Both the position numbers and the translations under genes were made by a program. A model generated the notes under the pieces. That model had not been told where the DNA came from. It was given only the letters and a program-made list of their open reading frames with translations, and did not search any database. DNA of 64,000 bases. Source: Parapedobacter soli. GTDB lineage: Bacteria; Bacteroidota; Bacteroidia; Sphingobacteriales; Sphingobacteriaceae. Positions 26,539 through 35,040 of this stretch are shown here, piece by piece. The stretch's first letter is position 1. Each line of letters starts with the position of its first letter. The DNA is taken from assembly GCF_025460835.1 (NCBI RefSeq), contig NZ_JAMXAY010000002.1:138995-202994 (forward strand), given 5' to 3'.

Positions 26539-27564
26539 ATGGCAACAAAACAGCAGGTTCTCGGAAAAATAGCAGATTTATTAAACGATATCAATAGCCA
26601 GTTTGACGATTTGGAAAATGACACGGTACCGGGAGATAGCCTAAAGGGTGATCTATTCGAAGCAACGGTCAATTATTTTGCGGCGAACGTAGCGGTGTAC
26701 AATAAATTGAAGAAAGCCGAAATAGCTGTGGCTGATGAAGCAGAACAAGGTGTCGGTGCCGAGTTAGACAACGTGGCTGGGCAGGGTGACTTAGCAGAGC
26801 AGGATGATATCGTCGAACGGGCTGACGATGTAACCGAACTTGATGGTGAAGCGCCCGCAGTTGATGCCGGTAACGAGGCCCCGGAAGAAATCGTGTTTAC
26901 TCCAGGTATCGACGAGACGGAAGAAGATGAAACTCTTGCCGATGATGTGGAATCAGGTGCAGATGACAACGGTGCTGACGAGGATACAGATGAAGAGGCC
27001 TCTGACATCGTAGAGGTATATGAAGAGACGGACGGCAGCACAGCTGTGGATGAAGCGAAGAGTGATTCCGCGGATAACGAAGCGGGTATTGAAGCGGACG
27101 GCGATGGGGTGATAGATATTGACGAGACAGTAACTGATGATGTGGGGGAAGAAGGTGTGGAAGAAGTTATCATCGAAGAAAAGACCGTTCAAATTGATTC
27201 GGCCGATGTATCTGTATCGCCCGAGGAGGAGGAAAAACCGGCACGGCCGCTTTCACTAAACGAACGTCTTTCAGCACATCGGAAAACCGGAGGCAACCCA
27301 TTGGCTGCTATCCAAGGTAGCGGTGAGCGCATTTCTGATATCAAATCGGCCATCAGTCTCAATGATAAACTGTTGTTTATCAAAGATCTTTTCAACGGTT
27401 ATAGCCTGGCTTATAGCGAAGCTGTCGAGTTGCTGAATAGGTATGATGACTTTGCTTCTGCAGATAACTTCTTACAAACAAACTACGCCGAGAAAAATAA
27501 CTGGGCCGACAAGCCCGAGACCGTGGATAAACTGTATGCTATCCTTCGGAAGCGTTTCGGCTAA
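26539..27564 (+). CDS. Highly acidic protein with conserved C-terminal domain
   Basis: 341 residues from the ATG at 26539; an upstream in-frame ATG at 26461 has no support and sits in the tdk promoter region. Residues about 1-55 form a helical N-terminus (QQVLGKIADLLNDINSQFDDLEND). Residues about 60-245 are low-complexity and very rich in Asp, Glu, Ala and Val. The C-terminal 100 residues are ordered (LSLNERLSAHRK, ISLNDKLLFIKDLFNG, WADKPETVDKLYAILRKRFG). I know similar annotated-only proteins in Bacteroidota but no function. No signal peptide. Confidence 0.8.
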   Translation: MATKQQVLGKIADLLNDINSQFDDLENDTVPGDSLKGDLFEATVNYFAANVAVYNKLKKAEIAVADEAEQGVGAELDNVAGQGDLAEQDDIVERADDVTELDGEAPAVDAGNEAPEEIVFTPGIDETEEDETLADDVESGADDNGADEDTDEEASDIVEVYEETDGSTAVDEAKSDSADNEAGIEADGDGVIDIDETVTDDVGEEGVEEVIIEEKTVQIDSADVSVSPEEEEKPARPLSLNERLSAHRKTGGNPLAAIQGSGERISDIKSAISLNDKLLFIKDLFNGYSLAYSEAVELLNRYDDFASADNFLQTNYAEKNNWADKPETVDKLYAILRKRFG

Positions 27565-27577
27565 TCCTCGACTTCGG

Positions 27578-28738
27578 CTATTTTAAGCTTACCGCACCGT
27601 AACGTGCACTCACACTTAATGAATTGTCTACGGCTTTGTTCCAATAACCGGAATAGCTGGTAGAGGTGCGGCTTCCAGACTTGCTGCCGATATTGATGAG
27701 GTTACGGTCGTAATCAAACCCACCATAGCTTACCGCGACATCGAAATTAAAGGCAGCATCACGCGACGGCCGGATGCGTACGTTGGAGTAAGCAGCCTCC
27801 ACACTGGCTTTTTGTATGGACGGGCCAAGGCCCATCTCGAACCCACCGCTATACCGCAAGCTGATATCAGCCTGATGGTTGATTTCGCCTATTTTACCGC
27901 CGCTTGAGCTCATGGCTAACGTTAGTTTTTCGGCCTCAGCCAACGTGAACCCCCCATAACGAACAATGACGTCAGCTTCATTTACATATTCAACTTCCGC
28001 TTTTGAATAGGCCACGGTCAACGAATTCCCCCGTGCATTCAAACGCCCGGCCGAAAGGCTTCCATAGCTCACCGATGCGTCTACACGGCCATCGCGATCG
28101 GGTAGTTCGATAGCACCATACCGGTTTGTAAGTATGAGTTCGTTTTGGTGGGGGAGATAAATGTCGTAATCTACACGCAATGCCCGGTCGCCGGCACCAC
28201 TGGTAAGTAACGACCACCAATTTGAGTCGCCCGACTCGATGGAGGTCTCAAAGGAAATCGTGTTGCCCGATTGGGACTGGATGACATGCACGCGGTCCAA
28301 CGCATCTTGTGCCCGCCGTTCCGAACTTTCGGCAGTGCGTATTGTTAGGATTACTTTAACTTCTTTTTTTGTCCAATTGTTGACCGATATTTTACCATAG
28401 CGGTTGTCAATCTTTACTGATTGACGGTTATTGATGGGATACGAATATTCGGCGACCTTTTCCTTCTGGTACCCCAAAAAAAGAGGTATTTCTTTGGATT
28501 CTTTATGCCTCTGTTGCCAGTCGAGTTCAGAAAAGTCCCTAGCCAACGACTCACTTACCAATCCGGCTATGTCAATTGATTTCAGTGCATTGTTTACCTC
28601 TTCGCCGACTTCTGCTGCCAACAGGTCGATATTCTGCACGATAGCCTGTAACTCTTGGTGGTCCATGGGCTGGGCAGCTGCGGTGATGGTCCAGAACGGG
28701 AGCATCGAAAGCGCTAGATATGTCTTAAATCTGTTCAT
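27578..28738 (-). CDS. DUF4097-type putative adhesin-like protein
   Basis: 386 residues with a signal peptide (1-22, ending AAAQP). From about residue 100 it is a run of short beta-strands with turns (SVKIDNRYGKISVNNW, LTNRYGAIELPD, SVSYGSLSAGRL, VRYGGFTLAEAEK), a right-handed beta-helix-like pattern typical of DUF4097. Third gene of an ECF sigma / membrane regulator / effector unit; its start overlaps the upstream gene by 14 bp. Family members are often encoded beside anti-sigma factors and may sense or shape the envelope; the role is not known. Confidence 0.82.
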   Translation of the reverse strand: MNRFKTYLALSMLPFWTITAAAQPMDHQELQAIVQNIDLLAAEVGEEVNNALKSIDIAGLVSESLARDFSELDWQQRHKESKEIPLFLGYQKEKVAEYSYPINNRQSVKIDNRYGKISVNNWTKKEVKVILTIRTAESSERRAQDALDRVHVIQSQSGNTISFETSIESGDSNWWSLLTSGAGDRALRVDYDIYLPHQNELILTNRYGAIELPDRDGRVDASVSYGSLSAGRLNARGNSLTVAYSKAEVEYVNEADVIVRYGGFTLAEAEKLTLAMSSSGGKIGEINHQADISLRYSGGFEMGLGPSIQKASVEAAYSNVRIRPSRDAAFNFDVAVSYGGFDYDRNLINIGSKSGSRTSTSYSGYWNKAVDNSLSVSARYGAVSLK

Positions 28739-29282
28739 CGCGGTTTTGGTTTTTTGAGTTATTGATATAATTCAATACGTCCAACTGCTGACTAAGTATG
28801 TCGATTTGTGCACGCAGGTTACGTATCATGGCCTCCAGTGTCAGCTCTTTATTCGGACTCCGGGTAAACTCTTCTTTCAGCATGTCGTAGTTTGCCTCCA
28901 TTTGGTTGAGCACATTCGAAAACTCACCATACAGCTCGGGGTCTGATACGGCGATATAAGCAATGGAGTCTTTTTTACGCAGAACCATTTGGGTATATAA
29001 TTGCTGCTCGGCGGCCAAGTCTGGATTTATACGGCTATAGTCCAAATAGGCCTCCCGTTTCCCATAGAAATAAACCAGTATCCCGGCTGTGCCTACCAGG
29101 AACGTAACGGCGGCTACTTTCAAGACGTGGCTAAGCCGGGCTATCTTTTGCGGCTTTTTGCTATTACCGCGGTGTTGCTTATCCAGCCCGTCGGCAATCC
29201 GCTGCCAAAGGTCCTCCGGCGGGTTAGCACTGTCGAAGGCCCCCCGGTTTTCTTGGATGAATGATTTTAAGTCCGTTTTCAT
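28725..29282 (-). CDS. Putative anti-sigma factor (single-pass membrane protein)
   Basis: 185 residues from the ATG at 29282, which has AGGAGC 5 bp upstream; a longer frame to 29408 overlaps the sigma gene and is rejected. A cytoplasmic N-terminus (about 1-60, with PPEDLWQRIADGLDKQ) is followed by one membrane helix (about 65-85, AAVTFLVGTAGILVYFYG) and a periplasmic coiled-coil-rich part (EANYDMLKEEF, LRAQIDILSQQLDVL). Lies 22 bp after the ECF sigma gene stop. It most likely holds that sigma factor at the membrane. Confidence 0.78.
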   Translation of the reverse strand: MKTDLKSFIQENRGAFDSANPPEDLWQRIADGLDKQHRGNSKKPQKIARLSHVLKVAAVTFLVGTAGILVYFYGKREAYLDYSRINPDLAAEQQLYTQMVLRKKDSIAYIAVSDPELYGEFSNVLNQMEANYDMLKEEFTRSPNKELTLEAMIRNLRAQIDILSQQLDVLNYINNSKNQNRDEQI

Positions 29283-29304
29283 ATCAGCTCCTATGCTTTT
29301 CCCC

Positions 29305-29841
29305 TCAGTTTGCCAAATAATCCAATAATTTCCGTTTTCCCCGGAGGTACTGGCTCCGGGATGTTGCTTCACTGATCCGTAAGATATGGGCAATCTCTTC
29401 GTGGTCATACCCTTCTAGCAGGTATAGTGTGAGCACCAGTCGATAACCTTCGGGCAGGCGGCCTATCGCTTGCTTGATGGCAGCCACCTGCAACTCGACA
29501 TCGTTCTCGCTCTCTTCCTCTTCAACGGGCTCGTCGCTTTCGTCCAGCGATTGGAAGTCCAACTTCCGTTTGCGCAGCGTAGATATCGATTTGTTTACGA
29601 CGATTTGCTTCATCCACAGGCCAAACGTGCTTTCTTGGCGGAAGCTGTCCAGGCGCGAGAACGCATCGATAAATGCTTCCTGCAATACGTCGGCTGCCTC
29701 AGCCTCATCCTGTACGATACGCAATGCCGTATTATACATTGCCTTTGCGTATAGGTTATACAGTTTGAATTGTGATTGGCGATCACCTTGTTTACAGGCA
29801 ACGACCAATTGGTAATGCTTGTCAGTGAATGAGGCTTCCAA
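29305..29841 (-). CDS. ECF RNA polymerase sigma factor
   Basis: 178 residues. Region 2 (DEAEAADVLQEAFIDAFSRLDSF, helix for -10 binding) is followed by a short acidic linker (DESDEPVEEEESENDVE) and region 4 (LPEGYRLVLTLYLLEGYDHEEIAHILRISEATSRSQYLRGKRKL, HTH). This is the SigW/RpoE-like layout. First gene of the sigma / anti-sigma / DUF4097 unit. The unusually acidic linker is worth noting. Confidence 0.92.
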   Translation of the reverse strand: MEASFTDKHYQLVVACKQGDRQSQFKLYNLYAKAMYNTALRIVQDEAEAADVLQEAFIDAFSRLDSFRQESTFGLWMKQIVVNKSISTLRKRKLDFQSLDESDEPVEEEESENDVELQVAAIKQAIGRLPEGYRLVLTLYLLEGYDHEEIAHILRISEATSRSQYLRGKRKLLDYLAN

Positions 29842-29892
29842 CGAGTTGTCTTGTTATATTTCCCAGTCCTTTGTTTAAAAGACGCAAGGGGA

Positions 29893-29915
29893 CCGTCCGA
29901 TGTTGCATCGGACGG
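29893..29915 (-). terminator. Strong 10-bp hairpin after the aminotransferase gene
   Basis: CCGTCCGATG (29893-29902) pairs perfectly with CATCGGACGG (29906-29915) around a 3-base loop, 27 bp past the aminotransferase stop. On the minus strand only CCTTGCGTCTTTT follows, so the T-run is weak; it could also block or stabilise RNA ends. Confidence 0.5.
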
Positions 29916-29941
29916 AATAAATAATGCTGGTGGGTATTTCC

Positions 29942-31126
29942 TTACAAGCGGTCGAGCCCGTTTAAAATCACACTGCAAGCCATCGCTATATCGTCGTCGC
30001 TGATGATAAGGGGGGGAGAAACACGGAGGGCAGTAGTGCAATGTAGGAACCAATCGATGATTACGCCGTTTTCCGCACAGTATTTGCTTACGCTTTCCAC
30101 TTGCTCGAAAGTGTCCAATTGGATGCATAGCATCAAGCCGACACCTCTGATTTCGCGGATGGCGGGATGTTGCAAATGGTGGCGGAATAATTGCGATTTC
30201 CGCCCCACATCTGCCATGAGTTGTTCGTTGAGAATGACATTGAGCGATGCCAAAGCCGCAGCGCAGCTCACGGGATGCCCCCCGAAAGTCGTAATGTGTC
30301 CCAGCATTGGGTTATCCTTGATTACGTCCATAACGGCTTTGTTGGCTACGAAAGCACCGATTGGCATACCGCCGCCCATTCCCTTGGCCAGAAGCAGGAT
30401 GTCGGGCTCGATGCCGTAGTGCTGGAATGCAAAGAGTTCACCTGTACGGCCGAACCCCGTTTGTATTTCATCGAAGATGAGCAACGTACCGGTTTCATCG
30501 CAACGTTTGCGTATGGCCTGCATGTAGGATATGTCCGGCACTCGGATACCGGCTTCGCCCTGCACAGCTTCGAGGATTACCGCAGCGGTAGCTGTGGTGA
30601 TTTTGCCGATGTGGCCGGGCTCATTGTAGCGGATAAACTCGATGTCGGGTAATAAGGGAGCATAAGCACGGTGATACTCGGGGTTACCAATCAAGCTCAA
30701 CGCACCTTGTGTACTGCCATGATAGGCTTTTTCCGCCGCGATGATTTGGCGACGCCCCGTAAATTTCTTGGCAATCTTCATAGCGCCCTCGGTGGCCTCC
30801 GTACCCGAATTGGTAAAGTAAACCGAATTGAAGCGATCCGGGAGCACGGCGAGCAATTGGGTGGCCAGCGCGACCTGAGGGGCTTGGACAAATTCGCCGT
30901 ACACGGTTACGTGGAGGAACCTGTCGAGTTGAGTGGTGATCGCTTCGAGCACCCGGGGGTGCCGATGGCCAATGTTGCTCACCGCAAAGCCCGAAACCAG
31001 GTCTAGATAACGTTCGCCGTTCGGTCCGTATAGGTATACCCCTTCGGCACGTTCTATTTCGATAAGTCGAGGCGAAGCGGATGTTTGCGCGGTATTGGAG
31101 AGGAAAAGTTGCCGATTACTAAGCAT
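29942..31126 (-). CDS. Class III (ArgD/OAT-like) aminotransferase
   Basis: 394 residues from the ATG at 31126. PLP fold-type I with GSTQGALSLIG, the aspartate motif LIFDEIQTGFGRTGELFAFQHYGIEPDI, and the PLP lysine in LLAKGMGGGMPIGAFV. HRHPRVLEAI is at the N-terminal loop. Family members act on acetylornithine, ornithine or 4-aminobutyrate; the substrate is not set by the sequence, and no arginine genes adjoin. It lies between two ECF sigma units on the same strand. Confidence 0.88.
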   Translation of the reverse strand: MLSNRQLFLSNTAQTSASPRLIEIERAEGVYLYGPNGERYLDLVSGFAVSNIGHRHPRVLEAITTQLDRFLHVTVYGEFVQAPQVALATQLLAVLPDRFNSVYFTNSGTEATEGAMKIAKKFTGRRQIIAAEKAYHGSTQGALSLIGNPEYHRAYAPLLPDIEFIRYNEPGHIGKITTATAAVILEAVQGEAGIRVPDISYMQAIRKRCDETGTLLIFDEIQTGFGRTGELFAFQHYGIEPDILLLAKGMGGGMPIGAFVANKAVMDVIKDNPMLGHITTFGGHPVSCAAALASLNVILNEQLMADVGRKSQLFRHHLQHPAIREIRGVGLMLCIQLDTFEQVESVSKYCAENGVIIDWFLHCTTALRVSPPLIISDDDIAMACSVILNGLDRL

Positions 31127-31152
31127 ACGCAAAGCTACGGAATAATTTACGG

Positions 31153-31629
31153 TTAGTCGCGGTCGCGCCGCCGTTGTTGTAATTCGCGGAGTAAATAATT
31201 CCGGAATTCTTCTTCGACCTCAAAAAATCGCGATGCCCGGGCCTGGCCTATGATTGAAGCGAAGCGGTTCCGGTATATTTTTTTTACCTCCAGCTCCTTG
31301 GCATCAAATGCGAGGACATCCCGATCGGTGCGGTTGTTGTTGAAATTATTGCCCGGGATTTTCTGGTTTTCCAACTTGCGTTTACTGCCTAGCCGATTTG
31401 TGGAGCGTCTTTCCTGCTTAAGTTTAGAGATCTCCCGGAAATATTGGTTATACACGGGGAAGAACTTCTGGGCCTCAGAGGGTGTGAGGTTCAGCTCTTT
31501 GGTGATGAATGCTATTTTCTCCGCTTCAATCCGTTCAAAACGCTCGGCCCTGCTCTCCTGTGCCACTGTGAAGGTGGCAGGTAGCAATAGCGCCAATGCG
31601 ATGAGACGAAGTGGTTTTACGATGATCAT
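31153..31629 (-). CDS. Spy/CpxP-like periplasmic protein
   Basis: 158 residues with a signal peptide (about 1-23, ending TVAQ). The mature part is almost all helical and highly charged (AERFERIEAEKIAFITKELNLTPSEAQKFFPVYNQYF, LLRELQQRRRDRD), like the sensor or chaperone proteins encoded with ECF sigma factors in Bacteroidota. Third gene of the 32907-31153 unit, 3 bp after the preceding gene. It may sense envelope stress or modulate the anti-sigma factor. Confidence 0.75.
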   Translation of the reverse strand: MIIVKPLRLIALALLLPATFTVAQESRAERFERIEAEKIAFITKELNLTPSEAQKFFPVYNQYFREISKLKQERRSTNRLGSKRKLENQKIPGNNFNNNRTDRDVLAFDAKELEVKKIYRNRFASIIGQARASRFFEVEEEFRNYLLRELQQRRRDRD

Positions 31630-31632
31630 TTG

Positions 31633-32328
31633 CTACAACGTATGATTAAGGTATGCTTCAATATCCTCCTCACTGAGCCCTTCTCCGATACTTTGCTCAT
31701 CGAATTCGAGCTGCTCGGAGATATAAATCATATCGCTTGGGGTACCATAAAGCTCCAGGTAATCGAGGATTTGCTGGTCAGATACCGAAGCCAACGGATT
31801 CTTGGTTTCGGAATTGTCATGCCCGGTTCGGAGTATGCCTGCCAAGCCGATGACCAGTGCGATACTGGCAGCGGCGGCGTATGCCACCCATTTCCTGCGA
31901 TTCAATTTGCGGACAGGTACTTCGGTTTCCCGGATCTGCTGGTTGATTGCTTCGGGCAACCGATCGAAATAATGCTCGGGTGTGGTAAAGCCGGTATCGG
32001 CTGCCACCTTCGCGATTTTGCTGTAGGCTACCAGTTGTTGCTCCAACTCACCGAAATAACCATCAGGCACCATAAAACCCGGGTCCCTCACGATGGATTT
32101 CAGCCTTTGTTCGGCAATATTCGCCTTTATACTGTCCGTCAATTGTTCAAAATATCCGTCGGGGACTCCCAAGCCCGTTGGGATGTTGCCGGTATTTTGG
32201 CATTTTTGAACTGTTCGATGATAGAGGTTTTCAAAGTAACCATTGGGCACAGTATACGGATTCGCACGCAACACCTCGGGCAGTTTGCCCGTGGCATCAA
32301 CGTGGTGGTATGTGTGTTTTTCCTTCAT
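31633..32328 (-). CDS. Putative anti-sigma factor with four repeated VPxGYF motifs
   Basis: 231 residues. The cytoplasmic part (about 1-140) has four copies of a short motif: NPYTVPNGYFENL, LGVPDGYFEQL, GFMVPDGYFGEL and GFTTPEHYFDRL, spaced about 30-40 residues apart. One membrane helix (about 147-166, YAAAASIALVIGLAGIL) follows, then a periplasmic acidic tail. It sits 33 bp after an ECF sigma gene, which suggests anti-sigma activity. No zinc-binding (ZAS) His/Cys pattern is visible. Confidence 0.75.
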   Translation of the reverse strand: MKEKHTYHHVDATGKLPEVLRANPYTVPNGYFENLYHRTVQKCQNTGNIPTGLGVPDGYFEQLTDSIKANIAEQRLKSIVRDPGFMVPDGYFGELEQQLVAYSKIAKVAADTGFTTPEHYFDRLPEAINQQIRETEVPVRKLNRRKWVAYAAAASIALVIGLAGILRTGHDNSETKNPLASVSDQQILDYLELYGTPSDMIYISEQLEFDEQSIGEGLSEEDIEAYLNHTL

Positions 32329-32361
32329 GGTACTCTTTAGATGTTTTTGTTACGCGAAGGT

Positions 32362-32907
32362 TTAATCGTTTTCCTCAAAAAAATGGGCTATCTTCTTTAC
32401 CGCCAAATGATAGGACGCTTTCAGCGCACCCACACTGGTGCCCAGCATAGCTGATATCTCTTCGTATTTTAGATCATCGAAATATTTCATGTTAAATACG
32501 ATGCGTTGTTTCTCGGGCAATGTGAGCAGGGCTTGCTGCAGCTTCAATTGCGCTTGATCGCCGTTGAAATAACTGGTATCCGTTAGCGTATCAGCTAGGT
32601 AAGCAGAGCTATCATCGTCAAGCGAGACCTGTTGCCTTTGCTTTTTCCTATTCAGGAACGTGATGCATTCATTGGTGGCTATGCGGTATAGCCATGTATA
32701 CAGCTGCGCATCTTCCCTGAAGTTTTCCAGGTTCTTCCATACTTTAATGAATATCTCCTGGACCAGATCGTCGGCATCATCATGATCAATAACCAAACGC
32801 CGCACATGCCAATAGATCTTTTGCTGGTACTTTTTCAGCAGCTGCCCAAATGCCTCGTCGCGCGTGCTTTTGTCGGCAAAGTTCGCTAGTATTTGAGCGT
32901 CCTCCAT
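32362..32907 (-). CDS. ECF RNA polymerase sigma factor
   Basis: 181 residues. Region 2 with DHDDADDLVQEIFIKVWKNLENF and TWLYRIATNECITFLNRKK; region 4 with LPEKQRIVFNMKYFDDLKYEEISAMLGTSVGALKASYHLAVKKI. SigW/RpoE-like. First gene of the sigma / VPxGYF protein / Spy-like unit. The start at 32907 is 32 bp downstream, on the same strand, of the transketolase subunit stop. Confidence 0.93.
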   Translation of the reverse strand: MEDAQILANFADKSTRDEAFGQLLKKYQQKIYWHVRRLVIDHDDADDLVQEIFIKVWKNLENFREDAQLYTWLYRIATNECITFLNRKKQRQQVSLDDDSSAYLADTLTDTSYFNGDQAQLKLQQALLTLPEKQRIVFNMKYFDDLKYEEISAMLGTSVGALKASYHLAVKKIAHFFEEND

Positions 32908-32939
32908 ATCGTACTGTGCGGCGTTCCGTGGTTAACGCT

Positions 32940-33893
32940 TTATTTACGTTTGATCACGCGCTGTACGGCAGCCACAATATTAGCGGCATTAAGTCCGTAT
33001 TTTTCCATCAGTTGTGCGGGTGTCCCGCTTTCGCCAAAGCTGTCATTCACTGCTACGTACTCTTGGGGTGTCGGGTTATTTTTTGCCAATACCTGTGCAA
33101 TGCTGTCGCCGAGGCCACCTAGCCGGTTATGTTCTTCGGCAGTAACCACACATCGGGTTTTTGCTGCTGATTTCAATACCGCTTCTTCGTCCAAAGGCTT
33201 AATCGTGTGGATGTTGATAATCTCCGCATCGATACCCAGCTCAGCCAATTGCTCGCCGGCTTGTATGGCTTCCCATACGAGGTGCCCCGTAGCAAAGATA
33301 CTGACATCGGCACCTTCATTTACCATCCACGCTTTACCGATTTCGAACTTCTGGTCGGCATCGGTAAAGATGGGTACCACAGGGCGCCCAAAACGTAGGT
33401 ATACCGGACCATCGTGGTCGGCGATAGCGATAGTTGCCGCTTTTGTTTGGTTATAATCACATGGGTTGATTACGGTCATCCCCGGAAGCATCTTCATCAG
33501 GCCAATATCTTCCAGAATTTGGTGGGTGGCGCCGTCTTCACCCAACGTTAAGCCTGCATGCGATGCACAGATTTTGACATTCTTATTGGAGTAGGCGATG
33601 GATTGGCGGATTTGGTCATAAACACGGCCAGTGGAAAAATTGGCGAACGTGCCGGTATAGGGGATTTTACCGCCGATGGTAAGCCCTGCAGCTATGCCCA
33701 TCATGTTCGCTTCGGCGATACCTATTTGGAAAAAGCGTTCAGGAAACTCCTTGATGAAGTCGTTCATCTTGAGTGAGCCAACCAAATCCGCACAAAGTGC
33801 CACGACGTTGTCGTTTTTTCGACCTACTTCTAATAGCCCCGCACCAAATCCAGAGCGGGTATCTTTTTTATCTGTATATGTGTATTTTTTCAT
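32940..33893 (-). CDS. Transketolase, C-terminal subunit
   Basis: 317 residues covering the pyrimidine-binding and C-terminal transketolase domains: GIAEANMMGIAAGLTIGG with the catalytic Glu, THAGLTLGEDGATHQ (here ASHAGLTLGEDGATHQ), and DHDGPVYLRFGRP. Paired with the N-terminal half encoded at 34072-34917. The split form is common in Bacteroidota and archaea. Together they carry the two-carbon transfers of the non-oxidative pentose phosphate path. A 178-bp spacer with simple repeats lies between the halves. Confidence 0.93.
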   Translation of the reverse strand: MKKYTYTDKKDTRSGFGAGLLEVGRKNDNVVALCADLVGSLKMNDFIKEFPERFFQIGIAEANMMGIAAGLTIGGKIPYTGTFANFSTGRVYDQIRQSIAYSNKNVKICASHAGLTLGEDGATHQILEDIGLMKMLPGMTVINPCDYNQTKAATIAIADHDGPVYLRFGRPVVPIFTDADQKFEIGKAWMVNEGADVSIFATGHLVWEAIQAGEQLAELGIDAEIINIHTIKPLDEEAVLKSAAKTRCVVTAEEHNRLGGLGDSIAQVLAKNNPTPQEYVAVNDSFGESGTPAQLMEKYGLNAANIVAAVQRVIKRK

Positions 33894-33904
33894 TGCTTTT
33901 TTTA

Positions 33905-34070
33905 AGATATGAGATATGAGACATTAGATATGAGACGTTAGATATGAGATATGAGACTTGGATAAGAAGCATTTGACTCGTTGTATTTAATAGTGTCTAA
34001 TGTCTAATGTCTAATGTCTAGTGTCTAATGTCTAGTGTCTAATGTCTAGTGTCTAATGTCTAGTGTCTAA
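33905..34070. repeat. Short-repeat tract between the transketolase halves
   Basis: Left part (33905-33958): repeated GATATGAGA and AGACATTAGA. Right part (33991-34070): repeated TGTCTAATGTCTAG units of 14 bp. The two parts are partly inverse complements (AGACATTAGA against TCTAATGTCT), so the spacer can fold into a long hairpin in the RNA between the two coding regions. No coding content. Confidence 0.85.
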
Positions 34071-34071
34071 T

Positions 34072-34917
34072 CTAATAATCTCCTAATGTTTCCTCCAATT
34101 GGGAGAGTGCGGATGCGAGCTGTTCGTCATTAGGTGCTACGCCATGCCATTTGTGGGAGCCCATCATGAAGTCTACGCCATTGCCCATTTCGGTTTTCAT
34201 AAGAATCAACACCGGCTTTCCCTTTCCTGTCCGTGATTTGGCTTCGGCCAATCCGGATAATACTTCGCTCATCACATTACCATTCATTTCGAGCACGTCC
34301 CACCCAAAAGCTTCCCATTTTGCCCGGAGGTTGCCCAGTGATAGCACTTGGTCGGTCGCGCCATCGATTTGCTGGCCATTGTAATCAATGGTAGCGATCA
34401 GGTTGTCTACTTTATTAAAGGGGGCGTAAAGGGCAGCTTCCCAGATTTGCCCTTCCTGCTGTTCGCCATCGCCCATCAGCACATATACGAGGTGGTTGTC
34501 GTTGTTGAGTTTTTTGGCGCGTGCTGCTCCGATGGCAACGGAAAGGCCTTGTCCCAACGACCCTGAAGCGATTCTTATGCCAGGCAGTCCCTCGTGCGTG
34601 GTAGGGTGCCCCTGTAGACGGGAATTGATCTTCCGGAAGGTGGCTAGCTCACTCACATCGAAATAGCCTGAGCGGGCCAATGTACTGTAAAATACCGGAG
34701 AGATGTGTCCGTTGGATAGGAAGAATAAATCTTCGCCAATGCCGTCGATGTCGAATCCGGGTTTCCGCTCCATAGCACTAAAGTATAGGGCTACAAAAAA
34801 ATCTGTGCAGCCCAATGACCCCCCAGGGTGTCCCGATTGGCAGGCGTGGACCATGCGGACGATATCTCGCCGTACTTGTGATGCAATTCGTTCTAATTTG
34901 ATGATTTCTTCGCTCAT
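34072..34917 (-). CDS. Transketolase, N-terminal (TPP-binding) subunit
   Basis: 281 residues forming the thiamine diphosphate domain: GHPGGSLGCTDF, the Mg/TPP motif VYVLMGDGEQQEGQIWEAALYAP followed by IDYNGQQIDG, and HKWHGVAPN near the end. Works as one enzyme with the C-terminal subunit encoded downstream. The start at 34917 leaves about a 120-bp gap to the esterase gene. The 3' end runs into a repeat tract. Confidence 0.93.
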   Translation of the reverse strand: MSEEIIKLERIASQVRRDIVRMVHACQSGHPGGSLGCTDFFVALYFSAMERKPGFDIDGIGEDLFFLSNGHISPVFYSTLARSGYFDVSELATFRKINSRLQGHPTTHEGLPGIRIASGSLGQGLSVAIGAARAKKLNNDNHLVYVLMGDGEQQEGQIWEAALYAPFNKVDNLIATIDYNGQQIDGATDQVLSLGNLRAKWEAFGWDVLEMNGNVMSEVLSGLAEAKSRTGKGKPVLILMKTEMGNGVDFMMGSHKWHGVAPNDEQLASALSQLEETLGDY

Positions 34918-35040
34918 TATAAAGTGGTTATTAACGATTTTGGGGCTAAAGTTAAGGATTAATTATCAAATTCATTGTGATTTGCTTGGTGGGTTTTTAC
35001 TTTCGCATTCATTTGGCTCCAACGTTGGCAGCAGTCCTTA

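Noticed and set aside
26673-27173. Minus-strand Ser/Thr-rich frame of 166 codons
   Set aside because: Antisense of the Asp/Glu-rich region of the acidic protein; composition is a mirror effect.
34975-34987. 13-base match (TTGTGATTTGCTT) to the CRISPR repeat, a possible anti-repeat of a tracrRNA
   Set aside because: Too short, lies in the transketolase promoter region, and has no following hairpins or terminator of a tracrRNA.
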